This document shows, piece after piece, positions 34,723 to 43,951 of a stretch of 60,516 nt of DNA; position 1 is the first letter of the stretch, and each line of letters opens with the position of its first letter. The DNA is from an uncultured Paraprevotella sp. Its GTDB lineage: Bacteria; Bacteroidota; Bacteroidia; Bacteroidales; Bacteroidaceae. The DNA is taken from contig CAJUDC010000001.1 of assembly GCA_910584955.1 (NCBI GenBank), forward strand, positions 1-60,516, given 5' to 3'. Under the pieces are notes generated by a model that had not been told where the DNA came from, ran no database searches, and saw only the letters and a program-made list of their open reading frames with translations. The position numbers and the translations under genes were made by a program.

Positions 34723-37700
34723 CTGTCATTTACTTTTATGTGAAAGAATATGGCATACAAAATCGGAATGAACAGCAAAGTAATGAGCGTACCGAAGAGA
34801 AGACCGCCCATGATGGTTACGGCCAACGATCCGAACATGACATCGGAGAGCAAAGGTATCATGCCCAACACCGTAGTCATCGAAGCCATCATCACCGGGC
34901 GCAAACGGCTCTGCGAACTGACAATCAACGCTTGCACCGGTTCCACCCCGTTTTCAAGTTGCAAATTGATCTCGTCCATCAGCACAATACCGTTTTTGAC
35001 AATCATACCTATCAGGCCCAGCGCACCGACGATCGCTACGAAAGTAAACGTTTTCCCGGTAATCAGCATCGTAAGGACCACCCCTACAAACACCAACGGA
35101 ATGGTGCAGAAGATAATGGCCGGCTTACGATAGTCCTTGAACAACATGATGAGGATGGCAATCATTAGAATAACAGCCAGTGGGAAATTCTTGAACAAGT
35201 ACTTCATCGACTTGTCATTGGCATTCTTTTCGCCTTGCCACTTCAGACTGTATCCGGCAGGCAACGGAATCCGCTCAATATTTTCTACCAACGCCTTACG
35301 GGCCTTTTCGGTTTCCACTCCCGGAACGGGTGAACACTGCACCCGCTGCATGCGCTGCCCGTTGTAACGGGGCACCACCGGATCCTCCCAACGAATATCT
35401 ATCCCTTTGCTGATCTGGCGCAAAGGAGTGGTCCCCATCAGTGCCTCAACCAGCTGGTCCTTCTGCAACGTTCCGGTTTTCAAACGCATCAATGTCTCCT
35501 CATTCAACAGACCGCTGACGGACGGCAACGTAGAAAACACCTGCATGTTTTCCAGATTCTCGATCGGTTCGCCGCTCTCATCGGTGCATTTCAGATAGAT
35601 ATTATTCTTATATATGCCCTCGTAGAACGACCCGATGGGAATACCGCCGCCGGCTGTCAGAAGGGACAGACCCAAATCGGACCGGCTCAGTCCTAAGGCC
35701 CGGGCTGTAGCTTGGTCGTAATCCACCGCCAGCACGGGCACTTTCGGTTCCCAGTCTGTCGTCACCAGACGCACCTCGTCACATTGCTCCATGATCACAC
35801 GGGCACTATCGGCCAACCGGTGCAACACAGCCGGATCCGGTCCGCTGAACTGCACCTCGATGGGATATTTCTTAAACATCAGATTATAGCGTTTCAACTT
35901 GACATAAGCATCCGGGAACTCCTTATTCAGGTATTGCTGAATCTCTTCCATATGATCAACCAATGCGTCGGACGATTCGAAATCAATAATAAGTTCTCCA
36001 TAAGCCAGCGACGGATTGGCCACCGTACGAACCAGGTTGTATCGCCCGGGCGTACCGCCTACCGAGGCCGTAACATGCTTTACCTCCTTACGGGTGTGCA
36101 GGTATTCCTCAATACGCGCCAGATCCTTGGCCACCCTTGTACTGTTATTGCCTTCGGGCAGTTTATACTCCATGTACAACTGGTCGTACACCATATCCGG
36201 GAAAAAACCGTGGCGCATATAGCCGTATCCCACACTTGCCAGCGCCACCAGCCCGATCATAACAAACGTAAATATCCATCGCCGCCTCAACCCGATGCGA
36301 AGTATCTTCTGTAAAACTGTATAGATACGACCGCCATACGGATTGACCGCATTCCCCGTCGCACCGGCTTTCAGTTCGGCCGATGTCTGTTTGGCCAGCA
36401 TACTGTTTGCCATCAGAGGCACATGCGTGAGAGCCAGTATCCAACTCAGCATCAGCGATACCGCCAGCACGATAAACAAATCGCGTGTATAGATTCCGGC
36501 CGTATCGGGTGAAAGGAATATCGGCAGGAAAGACAAAATGGCAATCAGCGTGGCCCCCAATAGTGGCAAAGCAGTGCGCCGACCGATGGCCGTCATGGCT
36601 TCCATACGCGGCTTCCCGCGTTTCAGATCGACCAATATACCGTCAATGATCACAATGGCGTTGTCCACCAGCATACCCATTGCCAGGATAAACGATGCCA
36701 GCGACACACGCTGCATCGTCCCTCCTGCCGAGCCCAGCATCATGAACGAACCGAAAACGATCACTACCAAGCTCATACCGATGATCATACCGCTCTTGAA
36801 TCCCATCGTAAGCATAAGGATAAGCACTACAATCACCACCGACTCAATCAGATTTATAATAAAGGTGCCTAAAGCGTCGGTCACACGTTCGGGCTGGAAG
36901 AACACCTTATGGCATTCCACCCCTGCCGGGAAACGGGTCTCCTCCAGTTGTTGCAACTTCTTTTCCACCTGGCCCCCCACCTTGATGACGTCCGCCTCGG
37001 GAGAAGCGGCCAACAGGATGCCAAGGGCATGCTTGCCGTCATAAGCCAGCGAGTTGCGGACCGGCCGCTCCACATCTTTCTCTATCAAGGCAATATCGTT
37101 CAGCCGAAGCTGATCGTCCTCATGTCCTTGTATCAACAAACGGCTAATATCATCCACCGCCCGGAAACGGTCGGTCACGGTGACACGTACCCGGCTGTCT
37201 CCGTTATCGAAATAACCGGCATACACCGTTTTATTCTGCCCGTTCAATGTAGCCAGTACTTCGGCAGGTTTCACACCCAAGCTCGACATCTTGTCCTGCA
37301 ACAGACGGATGTTGATGCAGTCGGGCTGTTTGCCGTAGATTTCCACCCGGTCCACTCCTTCCAGATTGCCAAGGTCACGCTTAATCAGTTCGGCATAGTC
37401 CGATAGTTCCCTGCTCGACAAACCGTCGCCGGTCAGTGCATAAAACATACCGTAAACGTTGCTAAAGTCTTCTTTTACCTGCGAAGGATTGGCCCCCTGC
37501 GGCAAGGAGGTCTGCGCATCCGCCACCTTGCGCCGCAACAGGTCCCAGCATTGTTCCACCTGATCGTTGCTCACCGTACTGAGCAGTTCCACCTGTATCA
37601 GCGACAGATCATTGTAGGAATAACTTTCCACATTGTCGATATATCCCATCGTTCGGATGCGTTTCTCGAGCACATCCGTCACCTCCATCTCCACCTGGTG

Positions 37701-37871
37701 GGCTGATGCACCGGGGTAAGTGGTCACCACCATAGCCAACTTCACTTTCACCTCAGGGTCTTCCAGCTTGCTCATCTGATAGCAGGCATACGTCCCCCCG
37801 AGCATCAGTACCGCAACAAGAAAATAGACCAGTTTCTTGTTGTTAAAAGCCCATTTCCCCCAATCCATCAT
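34719..37871 (-). CDS. RND efflux pump, inner-membrane transporter (operon 2)
   Basis: The 1050-residue protein is a full-length RND transporter. N-terminal 'KLEDPEVKVKLAMVVTTYPGASA' and the absence of the AcrB-type 'PxP' start place it in a different subgroup from the pump at 20608-23805. The relay motif reads GMLVDNAIVIIDG, with Asn where AcrB has its second Asp; this is usual in this subgroup. VKNGIVLMDEI gives the relay Lys. Both gene ends overlap neighbours by 4 nt, so adaptor, pump and TolC are made in step. The substrate is unknown; regulation is probably by the divergent AraC gene. Confidence 0.94.
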   Translation of the reverse strand: MMDWGKWAFNNKKLVYFLVAVLMLGGTYACYQMSKLEDPEVKVKLAMVVTTYPGASAHQVEMEVTDVLEKRIRTMGYIDNVESYSYNDLSLIQVELLSTVSNDQVEQCWDLLRRKVADAQTSLPQGANPSQVKEDFSNVYGMFYALTGDGLSSRELSDYAELIKRDLGNLEGVDRVEIYGKQPDCINIRLLQDKMSSLGVKPAEVLATLNGQNKTVYAGYFDNGDSRVRVTVTDRFRAVDDISRLLIQGHEDDQLRLNDIALIEKDVERPVRNSLAYDGKHALGILLAASPEADVIKVGGQVEKKLQQLEETRFPAGVECHKVFFQPERVTDALGTFIINLIESVVIVVLILMLTMGFKSGMIIGMSLVVIVFGSFMMLGSAGGTMQRVSLASFILAMGMLVDNAIVIIDGILVDLKRGKPRMEAMTAIGRRTALPLLGATLIAILSFLPIFLSPDTAGIYTRDLFIVLAVSLMLSWILALTHVPLMANSMLAKQTSAELKAGATGNAVNPYGGRIYTVLQKILRIGLRRRWIFTFVMIGLVALASVGYGYMRHGFFPDMVYDQLYMEYKLPEGNNSTRVAKDLARIEEYLHTRKEVKHVTASVGGTPGRYNLVRTVANPSLAYGELIIDFESSDALVDHMEEIQQYLNKEFPDAYVKLKRYNLMFKKYPIEVQFSGPDPAVLHRLADSARVIMEQCDEVRLVTTDWEPKVPVLAVDYDQATARALGLSRSDLGLSLLTAGGGIPIGSFYEGIYKNNIYLKCTDESGEPIENLENMQVFSTLPSVSGLLNEETLMRLKTGTLQKDQLVEALMGTTPLRQISKGIDIRWEDPVVPRYNGQRMQRVQCSPVPGVETEKARKALVENIERIPLPAGYSLKWQGEKNANDKSMKYLFKNFPLAVILMIAILIMLFKDYRKPAIIFCTIPLVFVGVVLTMLITGKTFTFVAIVGALGLIGMIVKNGIVLMDEINLQLENGVEPVQALIVSSQSRLRPVMMASMTTVLGMIPLLSDVMFGSLAVTIMGGLLFGTLITLLFIPILYAIFFHIKVNDR

Positions 37872-38941
37872 AACAAGCCTCCCACATTAGTATCCGATTG
37901 GCGGGGCAGCAGATGCACCTTGCCGCCGTCCTTTACATAATGTACGCCGGAAGCCACAACCAGGTCCCCGCAACGAATCCCGCCTTTCACCAGTGCAGTA
38001 CCGTCCGAGAGCAGACGTTCCATCCGCACCGGCGTGCGATGCACAACTTTATGGTCTGCATCATAAACAAACACATAGCTCTTCCCGTCGCTTTCAAGCA
38101 GAGCCCCGGAAGGCACGCGTACCCGACCGGCCACACTATCGGTTGCCAGTTGGATAGTCACCCAAGTAGACATTCCCGGGGCCGGACGCACTTCGCCGGA
38201 AGGCCCCTTCAGCCGCAAACGCATGGTATAAAGCTGGTTGGCATTAGCTTTCGGCAAGATACCGACAGGTTCCAACTGCAACGCCTTCTCCGGTAGAACA
38301 TCAAAAGTGCAGGTATATGAGGAGAATTCATTCCGCCGTACGTAGGAAGACGCCGGCAGGTTTATCTCTACTTCGGGATGAGTGAGGCCCAGCACCGTCA
38401 ACACCGGCATACCGGCTCCTACGGTTTCCCGCCCGTCAAAAAAACATTGCTGTACCTGCCCGTCAAACGGAGCGTAGATGCGTGTATAAGACAATTGGTT
38501 CTTATGGTTGGCCAGCTTCGCCTCTATCTGTTTCAATCCGTATCGGGCGCGATCGTTGGCGCTGGCTGTTGTACCGCTTTCCTTGTACAACGCCATCACC
38601 CGGTCGGCGTCAGCCTTTATCTGTCTGTATTCGGCTTCCGTGGCCGCCAGCTGAATCTGATAGTCCGTCGGGTCCAGCTCCGCAAGCAATTGCCCTTTAC
38701 GTACGCGGTCTCCTTCATCTACATACATACGTAACAACGTACCCGGCACTTTAAACGACAGCGTAACATCCTGCGACGCTTTCACCCTTCCGGGAAACTG
38801 CAAGGTGACATGCGCTTCGCCGCATCCCACCGTATCCACTCTTACCGAAGGCAAGACCTCCGCCTTCTTTCCCGCCTTATCGCCACAGGCCCCGAACACC
38901 ACGGCCAACAGGCTTACCCATAAGAAACACAATCTTTTCAT
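37868..38941 (-). CDS. RND efflux adaptor lipoprotein (operon 2)
   Basis: The 357-residue membrane-fusion protein has a lipobox FGAC after a 17-residue leader. Lipoyl halves are seen in 'MYVDEGDRVRKGQLLAELD' and 'RIYAPFDGQVQQCFFDG'; a helical hairpin lies between them. The barrel domain includes 'VRPAPGMSTWVTIQL' and the end 'GDLVVASGVHYVKDGGKVHL'. It connects pump and TolC of the same operon. It is the first gene, with a well-formed Bacteroidetes promoter immediately upstream. Confidence 0.94.
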   Translation of the reverse strand: MKRLCFLWVSLLAVVFGACGDKAGKKAEVLPSVRVDTVGCGEAHVTLQFPGRVKASQDVTLSFKVPGTLLRMYVDEGDRVRKGQLLAELDPTDYQIQLAATEAEYRQIKADADRVMALYKESGTTASANDRARYGLKQIEAKLANHKNQLSYTRIYAPFDGQVQQCFFDGRETVGAGMPVLTVLGLTHPEVEINLPASSYVRRNEFSSYTCTFDVLPEKALQLEPVGILPKANANQLYTMRLRLKGPSGEVRPAPGMSTWVTIQLATDSVAGRVRVPSGALLESDGKSYVFVYDADHKVVHRTPVRMERLLSDGTALVKGGIRCGDLVVASGVHYVKDGGKVHLLPRQSDTNVGGLL

Positions 38942-38975
38942 AACACTAATCCTTTTTGAGCAATTTTTACGGATG

Positions 38976-39006
38976 CAAAAATAGGGGCTTTGACGAATGC
39001 GGCAAA
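38976..39006 (-). promoter_or_regulatory. Promoter of RND operon 2
   Basis: On the minus strand TTTG (39006-39003), exactly 19 nt, then TATTTTTG (38983-38976): a full match to the Bacteroidetes consensus. The leader to the ATG at 38941 is about 28 nt. Confidence 0.8.
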
Positions 39007-39071
39007 GGCTAATTATAGCAGTAAATTGGTAGATTTGTACGGAGTACGCCTAAAAAATGCAAAAATATCCA

Positions 39072-39079
39072 TATATTTG
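39072..39079 (+). promoter_or_regulatory. Candidate -7 box of the AraC-type gene
   Basis: TATATTTG fits TAnnTTTG and lies 32 nt before the ATG at 39112. No TTTG is seen at 19-21 nt upstream, so the -33 element is weak or missing. A second box, TAGATTTG, lies at 39030-39037. Confidence 0.45.
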
Positions 39080-39111
39080 TACTCTAAAATCCTACATAAC
39101 CCGACTCTTAT

Positions 39112-39987
39112 ATGCTACAGAACACCATTCCTTATCAGCAAATGTCAATGGCCGAGGTTGAGCTACTGATCGCCCGCAACGGCAACACGATTTCTTACAT
39201 GGACACCTGCGGATTCTTTTTGTGTCAGCAAGGTTCCATCGAAGTCACTTTGAACGAAAAAACATATCACCTAAAAAAAGGCGACATATACATATATTCT
39301 CCCTCCACGCTCATCTCCCTGCGCAAACGCAGCAAAGACCTGAGCGGACTGATGTTCAAAGGCAGTCTGGAATTCATACTACCCATCCTTAATTCGGTAG
39401 TCAACACACAGAATATTCTATTGATACGCGAAAATCCTTGTTTTTCACTCACCCCGGAACAATGCCGCCGGATAGAGCAACTTGCGGAGGCCATCGGTGA
39501 ACGGCAGAAACTGCTCCGCCAGTCTACGGAAACGGAACTCCCCAGCGAAAGCATCCTGAAACAAATCATTCACTGCCTGGCCCAGGCACTGGTCTATGAA
39601 CTCATTCATATTTACTTTTGCCATCAACCCATCGAACCGATCCCGCAAGACACCAAAGACAAGATCTTCCACAATTTCATGGTTTCTTTGTTTAAAAACT
39701 ACAAGAAAGAGCGCGAAGTGGCTTTCTATGCCAAAGAACAATGCTTGTCCCCTCGCTATTTCTCCACTATTATAAAGGAGAAGTCCGGCTATACGGCCCT
39801 GCAATGGATCATCCAACTCGTCATCTCCAATGCCCGGCAGATGCTCACCAACTCCAGTTTAAGTATCAAAGAAATAGCCATCGAGTTCAACTTCCCTTCA
39901 CAATCGTTCTTCGGCAAGTATTTCAAACAGTACGTGGGGCTTTCGCCCAAAGAATACCGGCATGCGCGACGCCGCGACAAAGAATAA
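39112..39987 (+). CDS. AraC-family regulator, likely of RND operon 2
   Basis: The 291-residue protein has an N-terminal cupin-like sensing domain ('FFLCQQGSIEVTLNEKTYHLKKGDIYIYSP') and a C-terminal pair of helix-turn-helices ('CLSPRYFSTIIKEKSGYTALQWI' and 'LSIKEIAIEFNFPSQSFFGKYFKQYVGLSPKEYR'), the AraC signature. It is divergent from the adaptor-pump-TolC operon, with a 170-bp shared intergenic region. Activation of that operon in response to an effector is the usual role in such arrangements. The effector is unknown. Confidence 0.93.
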   Translation: MLQNTIPYQQMSMAEVELLIARNGNTISYMDTCGFFLCQQGSIEVTLNEKTYHLKKGDIYIYSPSTLISLRKRSKDLSGLMFKGSLEFILPILNSVVNTQNILLIRENPCFSLTPEQCRRIEQLAEAIGERQKLLRQSTETELPSESILKQIIHCLAQALVYELIHIYFCHQPIEPIPQDTKDKIFHNFMVSLFKNYKKEREVAFYAKEQCLSPRYFSTIIKEKSGYTALQWIIQLVISNARQMLTNSSLSIKEIAIEFNFPSQSFFGKYFKQYVGLSPKEYRHARRRDKE

Positions 39988-39995
39988 CAAGACGC

Positions 39996-40709
39996 CTATT
40001 TCGCCGTGGTCAACTCAAATTCGCGTAGCGTCACAAAGTCCTGCCCGTCGCACGAAACGGCGATGCGGAACCGTGCCGTGCCCGCTTTCAGGCGGTTGTC
40101 CGTCTTGATCATCGCCGTATAACGTATGCCTTCACCGGGATTAATCCGCTCGATCCGCGTGGAAGGCGACAGATAGATATGAGGATTCCCGTTTGTCTCG
40201 GCGATATAGGGCACCACATTATGCAACGGACGATTCGTGACATTCATCAATTCAAAAACCAGTTCGCACGTCTCCCTGCGGTTCAAGGTCTGGTTGCGTG
40301 TCTCATCAATGAAGCGCAGATTGCGTAAGTCCACCGGGGCATATCCGACCGGTGCTCCATCGGTCAGTGTTCCCCTCTCCCTTTCTTCGTAATCCTCCCG
40401 GCTGTATGTTCCGTTACCGTCGGAACGCCGTTTCCGGCCCCTACCTTTTTCGTACCCGCCGGTATCGCCCGCCCTGGCGTCGCCATCCTGTCGACGGGGA
40501 GAAGTCACAGCCACCGCCACCGCACCTCCGGTAACACCTCCCACCACAGTGCCCAGATGATATCCCGTACGCCCGCCCACCAAAGCACCTATACTGCTTC
40601 CGAACACGGAACCCAGGCTGGCACCAGCCACCATCCCCGCAAAGGGATCGGCGGAAGCACAATGGGTAAACAACACACCGCACACACACAGAATTACCGG
40701 ATTTTTCAT
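39996..40709 (-). CDS. Glycine-zipper envelope protein with C-terminal beta domain
   Basis: The 237-residue protein has a signal sequence followed by 'THCASADPFAGMVAGASLGSVFGSSIGALVGG', a glycine-zipper region (about 20-70) able to insert in or lie along a membrane. An Arg/Gly-rich linker follows, then a beta domain (about 125-237: 'CELVFELMNVTNRPLHNVVPYIAETNG', 'GEGIRYTAMIKTD'). A lipobox-like HC in 'LFTHCASA' may make it a lipoprotein. Its start is 8 nt past... the AraC gene ends just beyond its stop on the opposite strand, so the two are convergent. Function unknown. Confidence 0.75.
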   Translation of the reverse strand: MKNPVILCVCGVLFTHCASADPFAGMVAGASLGSVFGSSIGALVGGRTGYHLGTVVGGVTGGAVAVAVTSPRRQDGDARAGDTGGYEKGRGRKRRSDGNGTYSREDYEERERGTLTDGAPVGYAPVDLRNLRFIDETRNQTLNRRETCELVFELMNVTNRPLHNVVPYIAETNGNPHIYLSPSTRIERINPGEGIRYTAMIKTDNRLKAGTARFRIAVSCDGQDFVTLREFELTTAK

Positions 40710-40879
40710 AGCTTCAAAGATTTTTAACCACTTAACTTTCTATATCGCCGGAGCAAAAATAGGGATATTATTCTAATAAACATCATCAACCGGACTAAAT
40801 AATCTAAAAAACAATCAGGCATTATTTTAATTTTAATCCTTATCTTTACAGCCGATTACTTAACCCAAAAACCTCCATA

Positions 40880-42535
40880 ATGAGAAAAAACTACTTTTTA
40901 TTAGCCCTGGCAATGGTTCTCCCCGTCCTGATGATGGCGGAAAACGCAGCCTCCCCCACACCGGCCGTCCTTCCGCGCCCGGCGGAAATGACCGTAGGAA
41001 CCGGTCGGTTCCTGCTGAAAAATAAAATGAAAATGAGTATTCCTTCCTATCCGGGCGACAGCATAAAAACCGTAGCGGAAGCCTTTGCACACACCTTGGA
41101 ACATACGACAGGACTGCGCCTGGCCTCCACCGACAAAGAAAAGAAGGCCCACATCCGCCTGGCACTGGACGCACAGTTGCCTGCCGAGGGCTACCGTCTG
41201 CAAGTGTCCGCTGCCGACGTACGGATAGAGGCTTCGAAACCGGCCGGTTTCTTCTACGCTTTCCAGACACTGAAGCAGTTGCTTCCCTGCAACGTGATGG
41301 CGGAACAACCGGACCCGAGCGTGAAAACATGGTCGCTGCCCGTTGTACTGATCACCGACGCGCCGCGCTTCGGCTGGCGCGGCTTCATGCTCGACGAAGG
41401 AAGGCACTTCTTCGGCAAAGAGGAAGTGAAGCGCGTGCTCGACATGATGGCGACCTATAAAATGAACCGCTTTCACTGGCATCTGACCGAAGACCAGGGC
41501 TGGCGGCTGGAAATCCCGAAATATCCCCGGCTTACCGAAATCGGTGCCAACCGCAACAGCCGTGTACTGGGCTGGGGCGACACCAAGCCGGACGGCCAGC
41601 CATACAGCGGACATTATACCCGCAGCGACATTCAGGAGATCGTAGCCTATGCCCGGGAGCGCTTCATCGAGATTATGCCCGAAATAGATATTCCCGGACA
41701 CTCACAGGCCGCCGTGGCCGCTTATCCGACCGAACTGGCCTGCGACCCAGAAGTGCCGCATGAGGTATGGCTGTGGCAGGGCGTATCGACGGATGTCATC
41801 AACGTGGCCAATCCGAAGGCCGTACAGTTCGCCAAAGATATCATCGACGAGCTTATCGAACTGTTCCCCTTCGGCTACATCCATATGGGAGGCGACGAAT
41901 GCCCCACCCAGAAATGGGAAAAGAATGAAGCCTGCCGCGCACAGTTGGCGGCCCTCGGCAGCACCAACTTCCGCGACCTGCAAATCAATTTCTACAAACA
42001 ACTGCAAGACTACATCCTGTCCAAGCCCGCCGACCGCCAACGCAAACTGGTGTTCTGGAACGAAGTGCTGCACGGCAACACGGATCGGTTGCACAAGGAC
42101 AACATCACCATCATGGCATGGGTAGGCGCCGATCCGGCAGCCCTTGAAACCGCCCGTCGCGGCATGGATAATATCCTGTCGCCGCAGATACCTTATTACA
42201 TCAACCGCAGACAAGCCGCCGGCCCCGACGAACCGAGATCGCAAGGTCACGGCACAGAAACCGTCAAGGCCGTCTACGACTACGAACCGGCCCGCAACGT
42301 GGCCCCGGAACTGCTGCCCCGCTACACCGGGGTGCAGGCCAACTTCTGGACCGAATGGGTGGAAGAGCCCTCGGTGCTGGAATACCTGATGCTTCCCCGA
42401 CTGGCCGCCGTGGCCGAAGCCGGCTGGACACCGCAGAATCTGCGCAACTACGAGGATTTTCTGCAACGCATACGCCGCAACGCACCGCTATACGACCTGC
42501 GCGGCTGGAACTATGGCAAACATGTCATGAAATAG
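40880..42535 (+). CDS. Secreted GH20 beta-N-acetylhexosaminidase
   Basis: The 551-residue enzyme has a signal peptide (about 1-20), a GH20b N-terminal alpha/beta domain (about 25-160) and the GH20 barrel from about residue 163 ('FGWRGFMLDEGRHFFG'). The catalytic Asp-Glu pair is D339-E340 in HMGGDECP. 'NRFHWHLTEDQGWRLEI' and 'EIDIPGHSQAAVAAYP' are family landmarks. It removes terminal GlcNAc or GalNAc from host glycans or chitin-like chains by substrate-assisted catalysis. It lies alone, with a strong terminator 50 nt downstream. A TATCTTTA sequence near 40845 may be its -7 box. Confidence 0.95.
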   Translation: MRKNYFLLALAMVLPVLMMAENAASPTPAVLPRPAEMTVGTGRFLLKNKMKMSIPSYPGDSIKTVAEAFAHTLEHTTGLRLASTDKEKKAHIRLALDAQLPAEGYRLQVSAADVRIEASKPAGFFYAFQTLKQLLPCNVMAEQPDPSVKTWSLPVVLITDAPRFGWRGFMLDEGRHFFGKEEVKRVLDMMATYKMNRFHWHLTEDQGWRLEIPKYPRLTEIGANRNSRVLGWGDTKPDGQPYSGHYTRSDIQEIVAYARERFIEIMPEIDIPGHSQAAVAAYPTELACDPEVPHEVWLWQGVSTDVINVANPKAVQFAKDIIDELIELFPFGYIHMGGDECPTQKWEKNEACRAQLAALGSTNFRDLQINFYKQLQDYILSKPADRQRKLVFWNEVLHGNTDRLHKDNITIMAWVGADPAALETARRGMDNILSPQIPYYINRRQAAGPDEPRSQGHGTETVKAVYDYEPARNVAPELLPRYTGVQANFWTEWVEEPSVLEYLMLPRLAAVAEAGWTPQNLRNYEDFLQRIRRNAPLYDLRGWNYGKHVMK

Positions 42536-42583
42536 GCCCAACCGTCGGGGGCCACAGGCAAAAAAGCCGGCTACCGACAGGGG

Positions 42584-42641
42584 AAACAATAAGAAAGGTG
42601 CGGACCGTATACGATAACGGTCCGCACCTTTCTTATTGTTT
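42584..42641. terminator. Bidirectional terminator, GH20 / GT4
   Basis: A perfect 25-bp inverted repeat (42584-42608 and 42617-42641) with an 8-nt loop; each arm ends in an A/T-rich part, giving a T tract on both strands. It separates convergent genes. Confidence 0.9.
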
Positions 42642-42697
42642 TGTAACAGAATGTCACACGTTTGTCTCGCAAACGGAACAGTCCGCCCGGGCAACCT

Positions 42698-43939
42698 TTA
42701 TCTGCCGTGTGCATCCGCCCGTTTTCCTACGGTCTCCAGCATGTGCAGCCAGGCCTCGCCCACCGATTCTATGGTATAGGTGCGGGATTTCTCCACGACG
42801 TTGCGCTGCATGACGCGCCGCCGCTCCTCGTCGCGCATCAGGCCCAGCAGTTCCGCCGCATAGGCATCCTCGTCGAACGGCGATACCAGTATACCGTTCA
42901 CCCCCGACGGCGCCAGGATTTCATGCACACCGCTACTGCAATCGAACGCCACAGGCACCACGCCGTGTGCCTGTGCTTCGGTCAGACACAGCCCCCACCC
43001 CTCCCGGGTGGATGTCAGACACAGGATGGCGGCTTCCCGGTAATAAGTCTCCACATGGGTGGTCGTTCCTTCAAAACGCAGATGCCCAGCCTGCAAACGG
43101 GCGGCCAGCGCCTCCAGGTCGGACCGCTCCCGACCGTCGCCCAACAGAATCAGCTCCCAGTCGGGCATCCGGCGCCATACACGGCTCCAGATCCGTATCA
43201 AGCGGTCCACGCGCTTGTCGTCATAGCTCATCCGCCCCACATACAACACCTGTTTGCGCTTCGACCGCCCCGCCATGTCGCCTTCAGCCGGCCGTTCGGA
43301 ATTAGGGATCGCCCAGATACGGGCATTGGCCGGATCCAGCCCCAGCCGGTCGCACAACTCCCGACGATAGTCCTCGCACAGCACCACGTAGGCATCAGCC
43401 TGCTCGTATACCTGCCGATAAAGACGCTGAAAACGGCGCTCATACGTTTTCAGCCCATAGATGCGGGGATAGTCCACCATCCACCACACCAACGTACCCA
43501 ACAGGGTGCGCTGCCGGTAATGGCGCCGACGTTCCACCTTTCCCGTCACTTCCCAGAAAGGAGTGCTGTGGTTGGCCATCACATAACGGCAGGACGAACC
43601 TTCCGGCAGAATGTCCCGTATGCGGAGCAAGGGATGCACCACCGACACCAGCACGTCTATCTGCAAGCGCCGCACCAGTTCGGCCATAAAGCGGGCGTCC
43701 TTTTTCGAACGATGCACACTCGGCCCCGGCAATTCCATCACCCGAAAGGCTACCGGCAGACGCGCCGGATAACGACCGGCATCATGCTCGTGCGCCCATA
43801 CATACACCTCGTATCCCTGCCGGGAGAGATAATTGGCCAGATCGAATGTGCATCGTTCGGACCCGCCACCGCCCACACCCGGAAAGGTCTCATGCACAAA
43901 GGCGATGCGCTTCTTATTTGTTTTCTTCGCTGTTTCCAT
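42698..43939 (-). CDS. GT4 glycosyltransferase, copy 1
   Basis: The 413-residue GT-B enzyme opens 'KKRIAFVHETFPGVGGGGSERCTFDLANYL' (acceptor-side Rossmann) and has the GT4 donor half with 'KQVLYVGRMSYDDKRVDRLI', 'LGDGRERSDLEALA', and 'CLTSTREGWGLCLTEAQAHGVVPVAFD', which includes the E-x7-E donor motif. It is the downstream member of a tandem pair. The donor half is identical to copy 2 over hundreds of bases, whereas the N-terminal half is clearly diverged. This suggests the same sugar nucleotide but different acceptors. It probably serves a surface glycan or LPS. Confidence 0.92.
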   Translation of the reverse strand: METAKKTNKKRIAFVHETFPGVGGGGSERCTFDLANYLSRQGYEVYVWAHEHDAGRYPARLPVAFRVMELPGPSVHRSKKDARFMAELVRRLQIDVLVSVVHPLLRIRDILPEGSSCRYVMANHSTPFWEVTGKVERRRHYRQRTLLGTLVWWMVDYPRIYGLKTYERRFQRLYRQVYEQADAYVVLCEDYRRELCDRLGLDPANARIWAIPNSERPAEGDMAGRSKRKQVLYVGRMSYDDKRVDRLIRIWSRVWRRMPDWELILLGDGRERSDLEALAARLQAGHLRFEGTTTHVETYYREAAILCLTSTREGWGLCLTEAQAHGVVPVAFDCSSGVHEILAPSGVNGILVSPFDEDAYAAELLGLMRDEERRRVMQRNVVEKSRTYTIESVGEAWLHMLETVGKRADAHGR

Positions 43940-43951
43940 ACACTTTCATCG